Translations under genes and position numbers: made by a program
NCBI RefSeq assembly: GCF_005877005.1
Contig: NZ_SSNH01000001.1
Location: 124,001-188,000 of the forward strand
Direction of reading: 5' to 3'
Source: Sinomonas susongensis
GTDB lineage: Bacteria > Actinomycetota > Actinomycetes > Actinomycetales > Micrococcaceae
DNA length: 64,000 bases
Notes under the pieces: model-generated
What the model saw: only the letters and a program-made list of their open reading frames with translations
What the model was told of the DNA's origin: nothing
Database searches by the model: none
Part shown: positions 8,435 through 16,657 of the stretch, piece by piece
Layout of the letters: each line of letters opens with the position of its first letter
Position numbering within the stretch: the stretch's first letter is position 1

Positions 8435-9565
8435 ATGAGCTTCGCATCCCCCCTCCTCCGACGGCCGGGCGCCGTCGCTGCGTCCCGAGCCGATGCCGGC
8501 GTCGCCGCCCACTACGGCGACCCGTCCCGTGAGCAGCGTGCGCTCGCCGAGGGGAGCGCCGCCGTCGACCTCTCATTCCGGGGCGTCGTGACCGTCGCGG
8601 GGCCGGACAGGCTCACCTGGCTGACCACGCTCTCGTCACAGCAGGTCTCGGGGCTCGTCCCCGGGCAGTCGGCGGAGCTGCTCCTCCTGAGCATCCAGGG
8701 CCGCATCGAGTACGACGCGCGGATCGTCGACGACGGCGAGCGGGCGTGGCTCCTCGTCGAGGCAGCTGAGGCTGAAGGCCTCGCAGCGTGGCTCAACTCG
8801 ATGCGGTTCATGCTGCGCGTCGAGGTCGCCGATGTGAGCGACGACTGGGGCGTGCTGGGCGCGACGCGCAGGCTCGAGGCGCTTTCCGCGGTCCCAGGAG
8901 CCGGCCCCGTGTGGGAGGACCCGTGGCCTAGGATCGCTCCCGGCGGCTACAGCTACGCGCCGGTGCCGGAGGAGGTCCACCCGGGCCTCGACCGTCCGTG
9001 GTTCGAGCACCTCGTCCCGGCTGACCGGCTCGAGGAGGCTGCCGCCGCGCTCGACGCCGACGGGCTGGGCCTCGCGGGCTCGATGGCGGCAGAGGCGCTG
9101 CGCATCGCCGCGTGGCGTCCGCGGATGGGGTTCGAGACGGACGACAAGGCCATCCCGCATGAGCTCGACCTCCTGCGCACCGCCGTCCATCTTTCCAAGG
9201 GCTGCTACAAAGGCCAGGAGACGGTCGCGCGCGTCCACAACCTCGGGCACCCTCCGCGGCGGCTCGTCATGCTCCAGCTGGACGGCTCCGCGCACACGCT
9301 TCCCGCGGTCGGCAGCCCGGTCTTCCAGGCCGCGGACGACGGCGGCGAGAAGCAGGTCGGGCGGGTCACCTCGGCGGCGCTCCACTACGAGATGGGTCCG
9401 ATCGCCCTCGCTGTCGTCAAGCGCAGCACCGACCCGCGGGTGACCCTCGTGGTCCGCGGGGAGGCGGAGGGCGAGGAATACGCCGCGTCCCAGGAGATCA
9501 TCGTGGCCCCCGACGCCGGGCAGGTCGTCCACCGTCCCGCCGGCCTCCTGCGCGGCCACCCGTGA
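8435..9565 (+). CDS. ygfZ: YgfZ/GcvT-like folate-binding protein
   Basis: A 376-aa member of the tetrahydrofolate-binding YgfZ (COG0354) family, which assists assembly or repair of some iron-sulfur proteins. The diagnostic KGCYKGQE motif with its conserved Cys is at residues 255-262. The N-terminal half resembles the GcvT folate-binding fold (VDLSFRGVVTVAGPDRLTWLTTL near residues 44-66, kept short here). Its TGA overlaps the GTG of the downstream ankyrin gene, so the pair is translationally coupled. No glycine-cleavage genes are nearby, which favours YgfZ over a true aminomethyltransferase. Confidence 0.87.
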   Translation: MSFASPLLRRPGAVAASRADAGVAAHYGDPSREQRALAEGSAAVDLSFRGVVTVAGPDRLTWLTTLSSQQVSGLVPGQSAELLLLSIQGRIEYDARIVDDGERAWLLVEAAEAEGLAAWLNSMRFMLRVEVADVSDDWGVLGATRRLEALSAVPGAGPVWEDPWPRIAPGGYSYAPVPEEVHPGLDRPWFEHLVPADRLEEAAAALDADGLGLAGSMAAEALRIAAWRPRMGFETDDKAIPHELDLLRTAVHLSKGCYKGQETVARVHNLGHPPRRLVMLQLDGSAHTLPAVGSPVFQAADDGGEKQVGRVTSAALHYEMGPIALAVVKRSTDPRVTLVVRGEAEGEEYAASQEIIVAPDAGQVVHRPAGLLRGHP

Positions 9566-9999
9566 GGCCAGGAGCAGGCGACGAGCCGCAGCAGGCCGAC
9601 GGAGTGACCCGTGCTGCCCAGCCGGACGCCGACGTCATCGAGCTCGCAACGCGCCTGTTCGAGGCCGCGCGGGCCGGGGACGAGGCGACGCTGCGCGCCT
9701 ACCTCGGGGCCGGCGCGCCGTCGTCGCTCGCCAACCAGTCCGGGGATTCCCTCATCATGCTGGCCGCGTACCACGGCCACGCGGGCATCGTGCGCCTCCT
9801 CGGGGAGCACGGCGCAGACGTCCGGGCGCCCAACGACCGCGGCCAGACGCCGCTCGCTGGTGCCGTCTTCAAGGGGTACGTCGACGTCGTCGACGCCCTG
9901 CTCGAGTTCGGAGCCGATCCCGATTCCGGAACTCCCTCCGCTCGTCAGGCCGCGCAGATGTTCGGCCGTGAGGAGCTCCTCCAACGCTTCGGCCTGTGA
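9562..9999 (+). CDS. Ankyrin-repeat protein
   Basis: A 145-aa protein with two to three ankyrin repeats, visible as SGDSLIMLAAYHGHAGIVRLL and DRGQTPLAGAVFKGYVDVVDALL, each with a following beta-turn GAD. It lacks a signal peptide or membrane span and is probably a soluble adaptor binding another protein. The GTG start overlaps the ygfZ stop by 4 nt (GTGA), so its level is tied to ygfZ. The partner is unknown; its coupling to an Fe-S maintenance factor makes a role in oxidative stress possible, which is inference only. Confidence 0.82.
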   Translation: MRPGAGDEPQQADGVTRAAQPDADVIELATRLFEAARAGDEATLRAYLGAGAPSSLANQSGDSLIMLAAYHGHAGIVRLLGEHGADVRAPNDRGQTPLAGAVFKGYVDVVDALLEFGADPDSGTPSARQAAQMFGREELLQRFGL

Positions 10000-10072
10000 G
10001 TTTCGTCTCCTGTTCACTTGAGACGGACTCCTGCGGACCGAAGCTGTCCCCAGGAAGTGAGACGCTAGTCCG

Positions 10073-11623
10073 GTGGAAAAAGTCGAACGGCCTTGGGCCG
10101 CCCTGTGGTCCCTCGTCATAGGGTTCTTCATGATCCTCATCGACACGACCATCGTTTCGGTCGCGAACCCCGCGATCATGCGGGGTCTCGGTGCGGACAT
10201 CAATGAGGTCATCTGGGTCACGAGTGCGTACCTGCTCTCGTACGTCGTGCCCCTGCTGATCACGGGGCGGCTCGGCGATCGCCTCGGCCCCAAGAATGTG
10301 TACCTCGCAGGCCTCGTCGTCTTCACGCTCGCGTCACTGTGGTGCGGCCTGTCCGGCAGCATCGCGTCGCTCATCACGGCCCGCGTCGTGCAGGGCATCG
10401 GCGCCGCCCTCATGACGCCGCAGACCATGGCGGTCATCACCCGCATCTTCCCGCCCGAACGGCGCGGCGCGGCCATGAGCGTGTGGGGCTCGACGGCGGG
10501 CGTCGCGATGCTCGTCGGCCCGATCCTCGGCGGCCTCCTCGTGGACGGCCTGGGCTGGGAATGGGTCTTCTTCATCAACATCCCGGTCGGCATCGTTGGC
10601 TTCATCCTCGCGTGGCGACTCGTGCCCAAGCTCCGGACGCACGCACACCGCTTCGACTGGCTCGGCGTGGCCCTGAGCGGCCTCGCGATGTTCCTCATCG
10701 TGTTCGGCATCCAGGAGGGCCAGACCTACTCGTGGGGGACGATCACCGGTCCCATCACGGTCTGGGGGCTCATCATTGCCGGCATCGTCATCATGGCCCT
10801 CTTCGTCGTCTGGCAGGCAGTCAACAAGGCGGAGCCCCTCGTGCCGCTGGGCCTCTTCCGCGACCGCAACTTCTCGATCGCGAACCTCGGCATCACGACG
10901 GTCGGCTTCACCGTGACCTCGTTCGGCCTTCCCACGATCTTCTACTACCAGCTCGTCCGCGGGATGACGCCCACACAGTCGGCTCTCATGATGATCCCGA
11001 TGGCGGTCCTCTCGGGCGGTCTCGCGCCCTTCGCCGGGAAGCTCGTGGACAAGGGCCACGCCAAGATCATGAACATCGCGGGCATGTTCCTGTTCGTCGT
11101 GGCATTGGTCCTGTACTCGGTCCTCCTCACCCCGGACCAGCCGATCTGGATGCTCCTCATCCCCGGCGCCGTCCTCGGCCTCGCGAACGCGGGCATCTGG
11201 GGTCCGCTCGCAACCCTCGCGACGCGCAACCTCCCCCCGCAGCTGGCGGGAGCGGGCTCGGGCATCTACAACACCACCCGGCAGATCGGCGGGGTACTGG
11301 GGAGCGCGGCCATCGCGACGCTCATGGAGTCGCGGCTTGCGGCCGACCTTCCTGCCCGGCCGGGCGGCTCGGCGGCGAGCACGAGCAGCCTCGCGGCGGG
11401 TCCCCTCCCTTCGTTCATCCAGAGCGGTTTCACGACGGCGATGGCCCAGTCCATCCTCCTGCCGGCGGGCGTGATCGCGCTCGGCTTCGTCGTGGCGCTC
11501 TTCTTCGCAAAGGTTCGCCCGGCCGCGTGGGCCAGCGCTGGCGGTCGCGCCGAGGCCGCCGCAGTGCCCAGCACCGAGGCTGGCGCCGAGACCCCCTCGC
11601 CTGTGGAGGCCGACCGCCCCTAG
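10073..11623 (+). CDS. MFS multidrug exporter, DHA2 (14-span) family
   Basis: A 516-aa proton-coupled exporter of the EmrB/QacA type in the cytoplasmic membrane. The first span carries ILIDTTIVSVANPAI, typical of DHA2 proteins. Motif A follows as GRLGDRLGPKNVYLAG between spans 2 and 3, and motif C-like GSTAGVAMLVGPILGGLL is in span 5. Fourteen hydrophobic spans can be traced, and the last 30 residues are an Ala/Glu/Pro-rich tail. The substrate cannot be told from sequence. The start is a GTG with AGGAAG somewhat distant (about 15 nt). Its stop codon is embedded in the -10 box of the next gene. Confidence 0.87.
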   Translation: MEKVERPWAALWSLVIGFFMILIDTTIVSVANPAIMRGLGADINEVIWVTSAYLLSYVVPLLITGRLGDRLGPKNVYLAGLVVFTLASLWCGLSGSIASLITARVVQGIGAALMTPQTMAVITRIFPPERRGAAMSVWGSTAGVAMLVGPILGGLLVDGLGWEWVFFINIPVGIVGFILAWRLVPKLRTHAHRFDWLGVALSGLAMFLIVFGIQEGQTYSWGTITGPITVWGLIIAGIVIMALFVVWQAVNKAEPLVPLGLFRDRNFSIANLGITTVGFTVTSFGLPTIFYYQLVRGMTPTQSALMMIPMAVLSGGLAPFAGKLVDKGHAKIMNIAGMFLFVVALVLYSVLLTPDQPIWMLLIPGAVLGLANAGIWGPLATLATRNLPPQLAGAGSGIYNTTRQIGGVLGSAAIATLMESRLAADLPARPGGSAASTSSLAAGPLPSFIQSGFTTAMAQSILLPAGVIALGFVVALFFAKVRPAAWASAGGRAEAAAVPSTEAGAETPSPVEADRP

Positions 11624-11626
11624 GCT
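11621..11626 (+). promoter_or_regulatory. -10 box of leaderless aldo/keto reductase promoter
   Basis: TAGGCT starts with the TAG stop of the exporter gene, and is followed by six bases and the reductase ATG at 11633. This lets the reductase be transcribed separately from the exporter. Confidence 0.5.
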
Positions 11627-11632
11627 GGGCCT

Positions 11633-12466
11633 ATGACTTCTTCGGTACCGATGATCCAGCTCGCTTCCGGACACTCAATCCCGCAGCTCGGCCTCGGGAC
11701 GTGGCCCCTCGACAACGCGGAGGCGGCGGACGTTGTCGCCCTGGCGTTCGAGCTCGGCTACAGGCACGTCGACACTGCGGAGAACTACGGCAACGAGGAG
11801 GGCGTGGGGGAGGGCATCCGCCGGTCGGGCCTTCCCCGCGAGGACGTCTTCGTCACGACGAAGTTCAACCGCGCGTGGCACAGCGTCGAGGGAGTGCGCG
11901 AGGCGTGGGAGAACGCGGTCCGGCGCCTGGGAGTCGAGTACCTCGACCTCTTCCTCGTCCACTGGCCGAATCCGGACCAAGGCACGTACGTCGAGGCCTG
12001 GGAGGGGCTCCTCGCGCTGCGCGAGCAGGGCAAGGTGCGCTCGATCGGAGTCTCGAACTTCACGCCCGAGCACCTCGAGAAGATCATCGGCGCGACGGGC
12101 ATCGGCCCCGACGTCGACCAGATCCAGCTCAGCCCGTACTGGGTCCAGGACCGTGCCCGCGCCTACCACCAGGCGCACGCGATCGTGACGGAGTCGTACA
12201 GCCCGATCGGCCGGGGCCAGGATCTGCTCTCCGAGCCAGCGGTCGTGGCCGTCGCCGAGGCGCACGGGGTGTCGCCGGCCCAGGCGGTCCTGCGCTGGCA
12301 CACGCAGCAGGGGCTCGTCGCGATCCCGAAGTCGGCGTCCCGAGAGCGGCTCGAGGCGAACCTTGCCGTCTTCGGCTTCGATCTCACTCCGGAGGAGATC
12401 CGGAGCCTCGACGCCCTCGACGGGACCGGACCGAGCGCGGCGGACCCGAACGAATTCGGGCACTGA
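11633..12466 (+). CDS. Aldo/keto reductase
   Basis: A 277-aa NADPH-dependent oxidoreductase of the aldo/keto reductase superfamily, closest in pattern to 2,5-diketo-D-gluconate reductases (AKR5). The catalytic tetrad is complete: Asp47, Tyr52, Lys77 and His110 (HVDTAENYG, TTKFN, LFLVHWPNP). The cofactor-binding end IPKSASRERLEANLAVFGF is conserved. It acts on a carbonyl substrate in the cytosol, but the natural substrate is not predictable. It is convergent with the acetyltransferase gene that ends at 12529. Confidence 0.92.
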   Translation: MTSSVPMIQLASGHSIPQLGLGTWPLDNAEAADVVALAFELGYRHVDTAENYGNEEGVGEGIRRSGLPREDVFVTTKFNRAWHSVEGVREAWENAVRRLGVEYLDLFLVHWPNPDQGTYVEAWEGLLALREQGKVRSIGVSNFTPEHLEKIIGATGIGPDVDQIQLSPYWVQDRARAYHQAHAIVTESYSPIGRGQDLLSEPAVVAVAEAHGVSPAQAVLRWHTQQGLVAIPKSASRERLEANLAVFGFDLTPEEIRSLDALDGTGPSAADPNEFGH

Positions 12467-12528
12467 CGCGCTGACAGGTGCCTCGCGCCGTTGTCACCGT
12501 TCGCCCCGTAGTCGCCCGCCCAGGAGCG

Positions 12529-13233
12529 TCAGCGATCCCGGAGCCTGACCGACGCGACGCGACCCGAGGGCGCGATGCCGGCGGAATCCGCGAGCCGGAG
12601 CGCACCCACGTTCTGCTCCTGGGCCTCGACCTGCACGATGAACCCTTCCGCAAGCGCCTCGTGGGCCACGAGGCGCGCCATGAAGGTGCCGAGGCCCCGT
12701 TGCCGGAAACCGGGAGCCACGAGGATCCCGAGGTCCGCGAGGAGGCCCTCGCGGACCGTGTAGGCGGCGCAGGCCACCGGGGCCCCATCGTGCATGAGGG
12801 TGAACCGGTGCTCGCGTCGCGCGATTCCGGCTGAACTCACGTCGTCGGGCGGGCACCGGGTCTCGAGCTCGATGGCCTCGGGGTTCCCCCGGGATACCTC
12901 GGGCTCGGTGTCGGGCTGGAAGAGGGGAAGGTCGTCGGCGAAACCGAGCACCGCGGTGCTGAGCGCATGGGCGCCGGGGCCGGCGGCCCGAAGGAGCGCG
13001 CTGCCACCCAGCAGGTCCTCATCGGGGAGGTCGGCCGCCGCCTTCACGAGCTCGGTCGGCCCCGCGAGGGCGAGCTGCCCGAAGAGTTCGACGGCGACGA
13101 GCTCCCGGGCGCTGTCGCGGCACCCGAGGAGGCGGCCGCCGTCGTCCGAGAAGGAAAGGTCCGGCAGTCCCAGGCGGCGGGCCCACGCAAGCCTGACGAT
13201 GCCTCGGCTGCCGTCGTGGAAGGTGTCCCTCAT
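12529..13233 (-). CDS. GNAT-family N-acetyltransferase
   Basis: A 234-aa protein. The C-terminal half is a GNAT domain with motif A, LGILVAPGFRQRGLGTFMARL (acetyl-CoA pyrophosphate loop RQRGLG near residue 187), followed by VEAQEQNVGALRLADSAGI. The N-terminal 120 residues are unlike the domain and have no recognised match. The ATG lies 38 bp after the pfkA stop on the same strand, so the two are probably cotranscribed. The open frame continues upstream in a different frame over pfkA, which I reject as coding. The substrate is unknown. Confidence 0.8.
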   Translation of the reverse strand: MRDTFHDGSRGIVRLAWARRLGLPDLSFSDDGGRLLGCRDSARELVAVELFGQLALAGPTELVKAAADLPDEDLLGGSALLRAAGPGAHALSTAVLGFADDLPLFQPDTEPEVSRGNPEAIELETRCPPDDVSSAGIARREHRFTLMHDGAPVACAAYTVREGLLADLGILVAPGFRQRGLGTFMARLVAHEALAEGFIVQVEAQEQNVGALRLADSAGIAPSGRVASVRLRDR

Positions 13234-13271
13234 CTCGCCTGCCCCGCCGCCTGGCTGGCCCAATCTGCCTC

Positions 13272-14297
13272 CTAGCCGAACAGGACCCTGGCTTCGTCGT
13301 ACCGGTCCTGGGGGACGGTCTTGAGCCGGCCGAGGGCGGCTTCGAAGCCGACGTGCACGATATCGGTGCCATTGAGCGACACCATCGTGCCCCAGCGGCC
13401 CTCCACCACGGAGTCGATCGCCGCCATGCCGAGGCGCGTCGCGAGCACGCGGTCGAACGCCGTGGGAACGCCGCCGCGCTGGATGTGGCCGAGGACCGTG
13501 GCCCGGGTCTCGATCCCCGTGCGGGCCTCGATCTCGGGGGCGAGACGTTCTCCGATGCCACCCAGGCGGGGGCGTCCGAACGTGTCCAGGCCCCTCTCCG
13601 AGTGGGCCTCGTCCATCGTGTCGGTCGTGAATCCCTCGGCGACCACGACGAGGGGCGCACGGCCACGGTCGTGGGCCAGCTTGACCCATTCGACGATCTG
13701 GTCGATGCTCACGCGCTGCTCGGGGATGAGGATCGCGTGGGCGCCCGAGGCCATGCCCGAATGGAGGGCGATCCAGCCCACGTGGCGTCCCATGACCTCG
13801 GCGACCATGCAGCGGTGGTGGGACTCCCCGGTGGTGCGGAGGCGATCGATCGCCTCGGTGGCGATTTCGACCGCCGTATCGAAGCCGAACGTGTAGTCGG
13901 TCGCGTCGAGGTCGTTGTCGATCGTCTTCGGCACACCCACGATCTTGATCCCTGCGTCCGTGAGGCGCTTCGCCGCGGCGAGGGTCCCCTCGCCGCCGAT
14001 CGCGATGAGCGCGTCGACCCCGTGCCGGTCCATGTGGCCCTTGATGACCTCCGGGCCGCCCCCGTTCTCGAACGGGTTCGTGCGGGAGGTCCCGAGGATC
14101 GTTCCGCCTTGCTTCGAGATGCCACGGACCATGGTTCGGGGGATGTCGATGATGTCGCCCTCGACGACCCCCCGCCAGCCGTCCCTGTAGCCGACGAACT
14201 CCTGGCCGTGCACTGCGATTCCTTTGAGGACGGCGCCGCGGATGACGGCGTTGAGGCCTGGGCAGTCGCCGCCGGAGGTGAGGATGCCGATCTTCAT
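13272..14297 (-). CDS. pfkA: 6-phosphofructokinase
   Basis: Phosphorylates fructose 6-phosphate in glycolysis. At 341 aa it is a standard PfkA. Landmarks are TSGGDCPGLNAVIRG (8-22), GGEGT (101-105), PKTIDND (123-129) with the catalytic Asp, the substrate loop MVAEVMGRHVGWIA, and LGHIQRGGVPTAFDR. Residue 104 is Gly, the ATP-type state (Asp in pyrophosphate-dependent enzymes), while Lys124 is the residue seen in PPi-dependent and mixed clade enzymes. ATP use is therefore the better prediction. AAAGG lies upstream of the ATG as a ribosome site. Confidence 0.94.
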   Translation of the reverse strand: MKIGILTSGGDCPGLNAVIRGAVLKGIAVHGQEFVGYRDGWRGVVEGDIIDIPRTMVRGISKQGGTILGTSRTNPFENGGGPEVIKGHMDRHGVDALIAIGGEGTLAAAKRLTDAGIKIVGVPKTIDNDLDATDYTFGFDTAVEIATEAIDRLRTTGESHHRCMVAEVMGRHVGWIALHSGMASGAHAILIPEQRVSIDQIVEWVKLAHDRGRAPLVVVAEGFTTDTMDEAHSERGLDTFGRPRLGGIGERLAPEIEARTGIETRATVLGHIQRGGVPTAFDRVLATRLGMAAIDSVVEGRWGTMVSLNGTDIVHVGFEAALGRLKTVPQDRYDEARVLFG

Positions 14298-14414
14298 GCA
14301 GGGCCTTTCCGCGTGGGTGCGCCCGGCCGGGGGGTGGCGGGCCGTGTTGGGTGAGCTTCGGCGCCCCGTTGAGCCAAGCCGATTCTAGCCGCGCGGCTTC
14401 CGTGATGCACACCA

Positions 14415-14453
14415 CAGGGGACGACGGCGGCTGCCTGCCGCCGTCGTCCCCTG
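14415..14453 (-). terminator. 17-bp terminator hairpin after pspC gene
   Basis: Bases 14415-14431 pair with 14437-14453 across a 5-nt loop. It lies 39 bp past the stop of the short PspC gene on the minus strand and separates it from pfkA. Confidence 0.75.
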
Positions 14454-14491
14454 CGCCTGCAGATCGTGCTGGCCGGGCCGATCCTGCTGGC

Positions 14492-14785
14492 TCAGGACAT
14501 CGGCCCGCCCGGCCGGTCGCCGGGTCCCCGCACCGCTCCGCGGCCTCCGCCGCCGACAAGCCGCTCGAGGATGATCGACCCGTTCGGATCCGGGAGGAGC
14601 GCCCATGCGATGAAGTAGGCGAGGACGGCCGGTCCCGGAAGGAAGCACACGACGATGAAGATGATCCGCACGAACATGACGTCGACGTTGAGCCTGTCGG
14701 CGAGGCCGCCCAGGACGCCGCCGAGGAGGCGGCGGGGGCTCCGGCTCAGGCCGGTGGATCGGATGGCGTTGAAGAACGAGTCCAT
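14492..14785 (-). CDS. Short PspC-domain membrane protein
   Basis: A 97-aa protein made almost entirely of one PspC domain: the RSPRRLLGGVLGGLADRLNVD cytoplasmic segment, followed by a hydrophobic hairpin VRIIFIVVCFLPGPAVLAYFIAWALLPDP. The tail is Gly/Arg-rich and probably cytoplasmic. PspC domains sense or transmit envelope stress. It is the last gene of the minus-strand cluster whose other members also carry a PspC domain (LiaF-like protein) and lies near a histidine kinase with the same domain, so these probably work in one envelope-stress pathway. Confidence 0.85.
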   Translation of the reverse strand: MDSFFNAIRSTGLSRSPRRLLGGVLGGLADRLNVDVMFVRIIFIVVCFLPGPAVLAYFIAWALLPDPNGSIILERLVGGGGRGAVRGPGDRPGGPMS

Positions 14786-14851
14786 GGTGGCTCCTAGGGT
14801 GCGAAGTGGTGTGATGAGGGCGCTTGGTGGCTCAAGAGTTCAGTGTTGTAT

Positions 14852-15208
14852 TCAGTCTTGCGCGGGCCGGTCGGCGTCGTAAGAGCCGTCCGTCCCGTAA
14901 TTGCCGGGCTCCTCGCCGGGGTGGGTCGCGTAGGGGCTCGGGCGCTGTGCTTCGGGTCCGTCCGCGGGGGCCTGCCCGCCGTCGACCGCCCGACGGCTCC
15001 GGGCTGCAGCGAGCCCACCGCCGACCACCAGGCCGAGGCCCGCGAGGATGAGCAGCGCCACCGCTGCCAGGCCGGGGTCGACGGTGAACCAGCCGAGGCG
15101 GCTTGAGACAAGCAGCCCCGCGATGACGACCACCACTGCTCCCCACACGATCGTGCCCACTCTCGGGCCCTGCCTGTTCCCCCGCTGTCCGATCTCGTTG
15201 GTGCTCAT
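14852..15208 (-). CDS. Small membrane protein of PspC/LiaF cluster
   Basis: A 118-aa protein with two membrane spans (about residues 18-36 and 47-68) and a hydrophilic, disordered C-terminal tail rich in Pro, Gly, Asp and Tyr. Its ATG is one base beyond the stop of the LiaF-like gene, so the two are translated together. I do not recognise a named family. The position suggests an accessory subunit of the envelope-stress sensing system. Confidence 0.75.
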   Translation of the reverse strand: MSTNEIGQRGNRQGPRVGTIVWGAVVVVIAGLLVSSRLGWFTVDPGLAAVALLILAGLGLVVGGGLAAARSRRAVDGGQAPADGPEAQRPSPYATHPGEEPGNYGTDGSYDADRPAQD

Positions 15209-15209
15209 C

Positions 15210-16532
15210 TCACTGCTCCTGCTCGATGTCGACGTTGCTCATGGTCGCGTGCACCGTCACCACGAGGGTCCCGCCAGGGCGCCCCGCGTTGTAGGTCTCG
15301 GAGCCGGTGGTCCCGAAACCGGCGATCGACCTGTCGCCGAACTGGACGTTGCTCATGGTCGCGTCAGCCTCGACCCGCACGGGCACGTTCTTCGGGATGC
15401 GGATCTGCAGCTGGCTCATCGTCGCGTCGACGGGGACTGTCGCATTCGATGCGAGGGGCCCGGACGTGTCGAGGGCGCTCAGGTCGAGCTGCCCGGAGGC
15501 CGCCCTCACTCGGTACCCGGACTCGGCCTGCTGGACGCTGGCGGGGGTGAGGTTCGAGGCGTTGCGCGATCGGCTCAGCTCATACGCCGGCTGGGTCATG
15601 GCCGCCACGGCGAGGGCGACGACCGCGAGGAATGAGAGGATGCCGCCAGAGCGGCCGCGAAGGCCCGCGACGACGATGCCCAGGCCGAGGATCGCGGCGC
15701 CGATCGCCCACAACGCGCCGGTGCTCGCGTCGACGACAGCGACCCCGGCGAGCTGCAGTGCGAGCAGTCCGCCCGAGACGAGCACAGCCACGCCCAGGAC
15801 GACGGCCGTGAACGGGCCGCCCGGTCCTCTCCGGGGGACGCGAGCCGGCGTCGGGGTCGTGGGGGCAGTCTGGGGGCGCTCGTACGTGCGGCCGTAGGGG
15901 TCTCCGACGTGGGGAGTGCCCGTGTAAGGGGCGCTCGCGTAGGGCCCCTTCGCGTACGGTCCGCTGTAGGCAGGTTCTCCCTGTGCATCGGCTCCGCTGG
16001 ACTGGGGGCGCCCACCCGGGCCGTAGCCGTACCATCCGCTGCGTCGGCGGCGCCGGGAACGCGAGATGCTGAAGATTGCGAGGGCCGCAACCCCCACCCA
16101 GAAGACTCCCCAGAAGGGTTCGGCACCGTGCATGTCGCCGAACGAGAAGCCGGCCCGGGCGCCCCCGAGTCCAAGGACAGTTGCGATGAGGCCGCCGGTC
16201 ATCCCCGCCGTCCACCGTCCGCGCATCGCCTCCTGGCAGTGGATGCGGCCGTCCGGCTCGGGCAGCAGCAGCCATAGGACGCCGTAGGCGAGCACGCCGA
16301 TGCCGAGGAAGATCGCGGCCACGATGAAGAGGCCACGGACCACGACGGGGTCAATGCCCCACCGGTGCGCTAGGCCGCTTGCGACTCCGCCCGCCCACCG
16401 GTCCGGCCCGCGGGTGATGCGGAGCCGGCGGATCCAACCGAAGAAGTCTGACCCGGCTCGGCCGGGATGCTGCCCCCTGGACTGCTCGGGGCGGGGAGCG
16501 TTGGGCCCCCCAGGAGTCTGTTCCGTGCTCAT
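15210..16532 (-). CDS. PspC-domain / LiaF-like membrane protein
   Basis: A 440-aa membrane protein. After a Pro/Gln-rich N-terminus it has a PspC domain (TRGPDRWAGGVASGLAHRWGID), then further membrane spans, a long Tyr/Gly/Pro-rich low-complexity loop (about residues 165-240, with repeats of YSGPYAKGPYASAPYTG type), more spans, and a LiaF-like beta-rich C-terminal domain (VDATMSQLQIRIPKNVPVRV and VHATMSNVDIEQEQ). LiaF proteins inhibit the LiaS kinase in firmicutes, so this may restrain the divergent kinase. I start at the ATG at 16532 because GGAAGGA precedes it; the open frame extends further but looks non-coding. Confidence 0.82.
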   Translation of the reverse strand: MSTEQTPGGPNAPRPEQSRGQHPGRAGSDFFGWIRRLRITRGPDRWAGGVASGLAHRWGIDPVVVRGLFIVAAIFLGIGVLAYGVLWLLLPEPDGRIHCQEAMRGRWTAGMTGGLIATVLGLGGARAGFSFGDMHGAEPFWGVFWVGVAALAIFSISRSRRRRRSGWYGYGPGGRPQSSGADAQGEPAYSGPYAKGPYASAPYTGTPHVGDPYGRTYERPQTAPTTPTPARVPRRGPGGPFTAVVLGVAVLVSGGLLALQLAGVAVVDASTGALWAIGAAILGLGIVVAGLRGRSGGILSFLAVVALAVAAMTQPAYELSRSRNASNLTPASVQQAESGYRVRAASGQLDLSALDTSGPLASNATVPVDATMSQLQIRIPKNVPVRVEADATMSNVQFGDRSIAGFGTTGSETYNAGRPGGTLVVTVHATMSNVDIEQEQ

Positions 16533-16657
16533 GCGTCCATCCTTCCTGCGGGCCGGGTCGCTCCCCATGGGGTGAACCCCTGAAAGCACCCTGATTCGCC
16601 CCCGGGATCCCCGATTCACTAGCCCTGAGCGGTCACGATCGTGCTTGGATTGGTGAC

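Noticed and set aside
12529-14559. A 676-aa protein covering the GNAT gene and pfkA in one frame
   Set aside because: Only the last 234 residues are protein-like; the rest is a wrong-frame translation of pfkA.
16533-16657. Upstream extension of the LiaF-like gene to 16619
   Set aside because: The ATG at 16532 has a clear GGAAGGA site; the extra 29 codons overlap the divergent control region.
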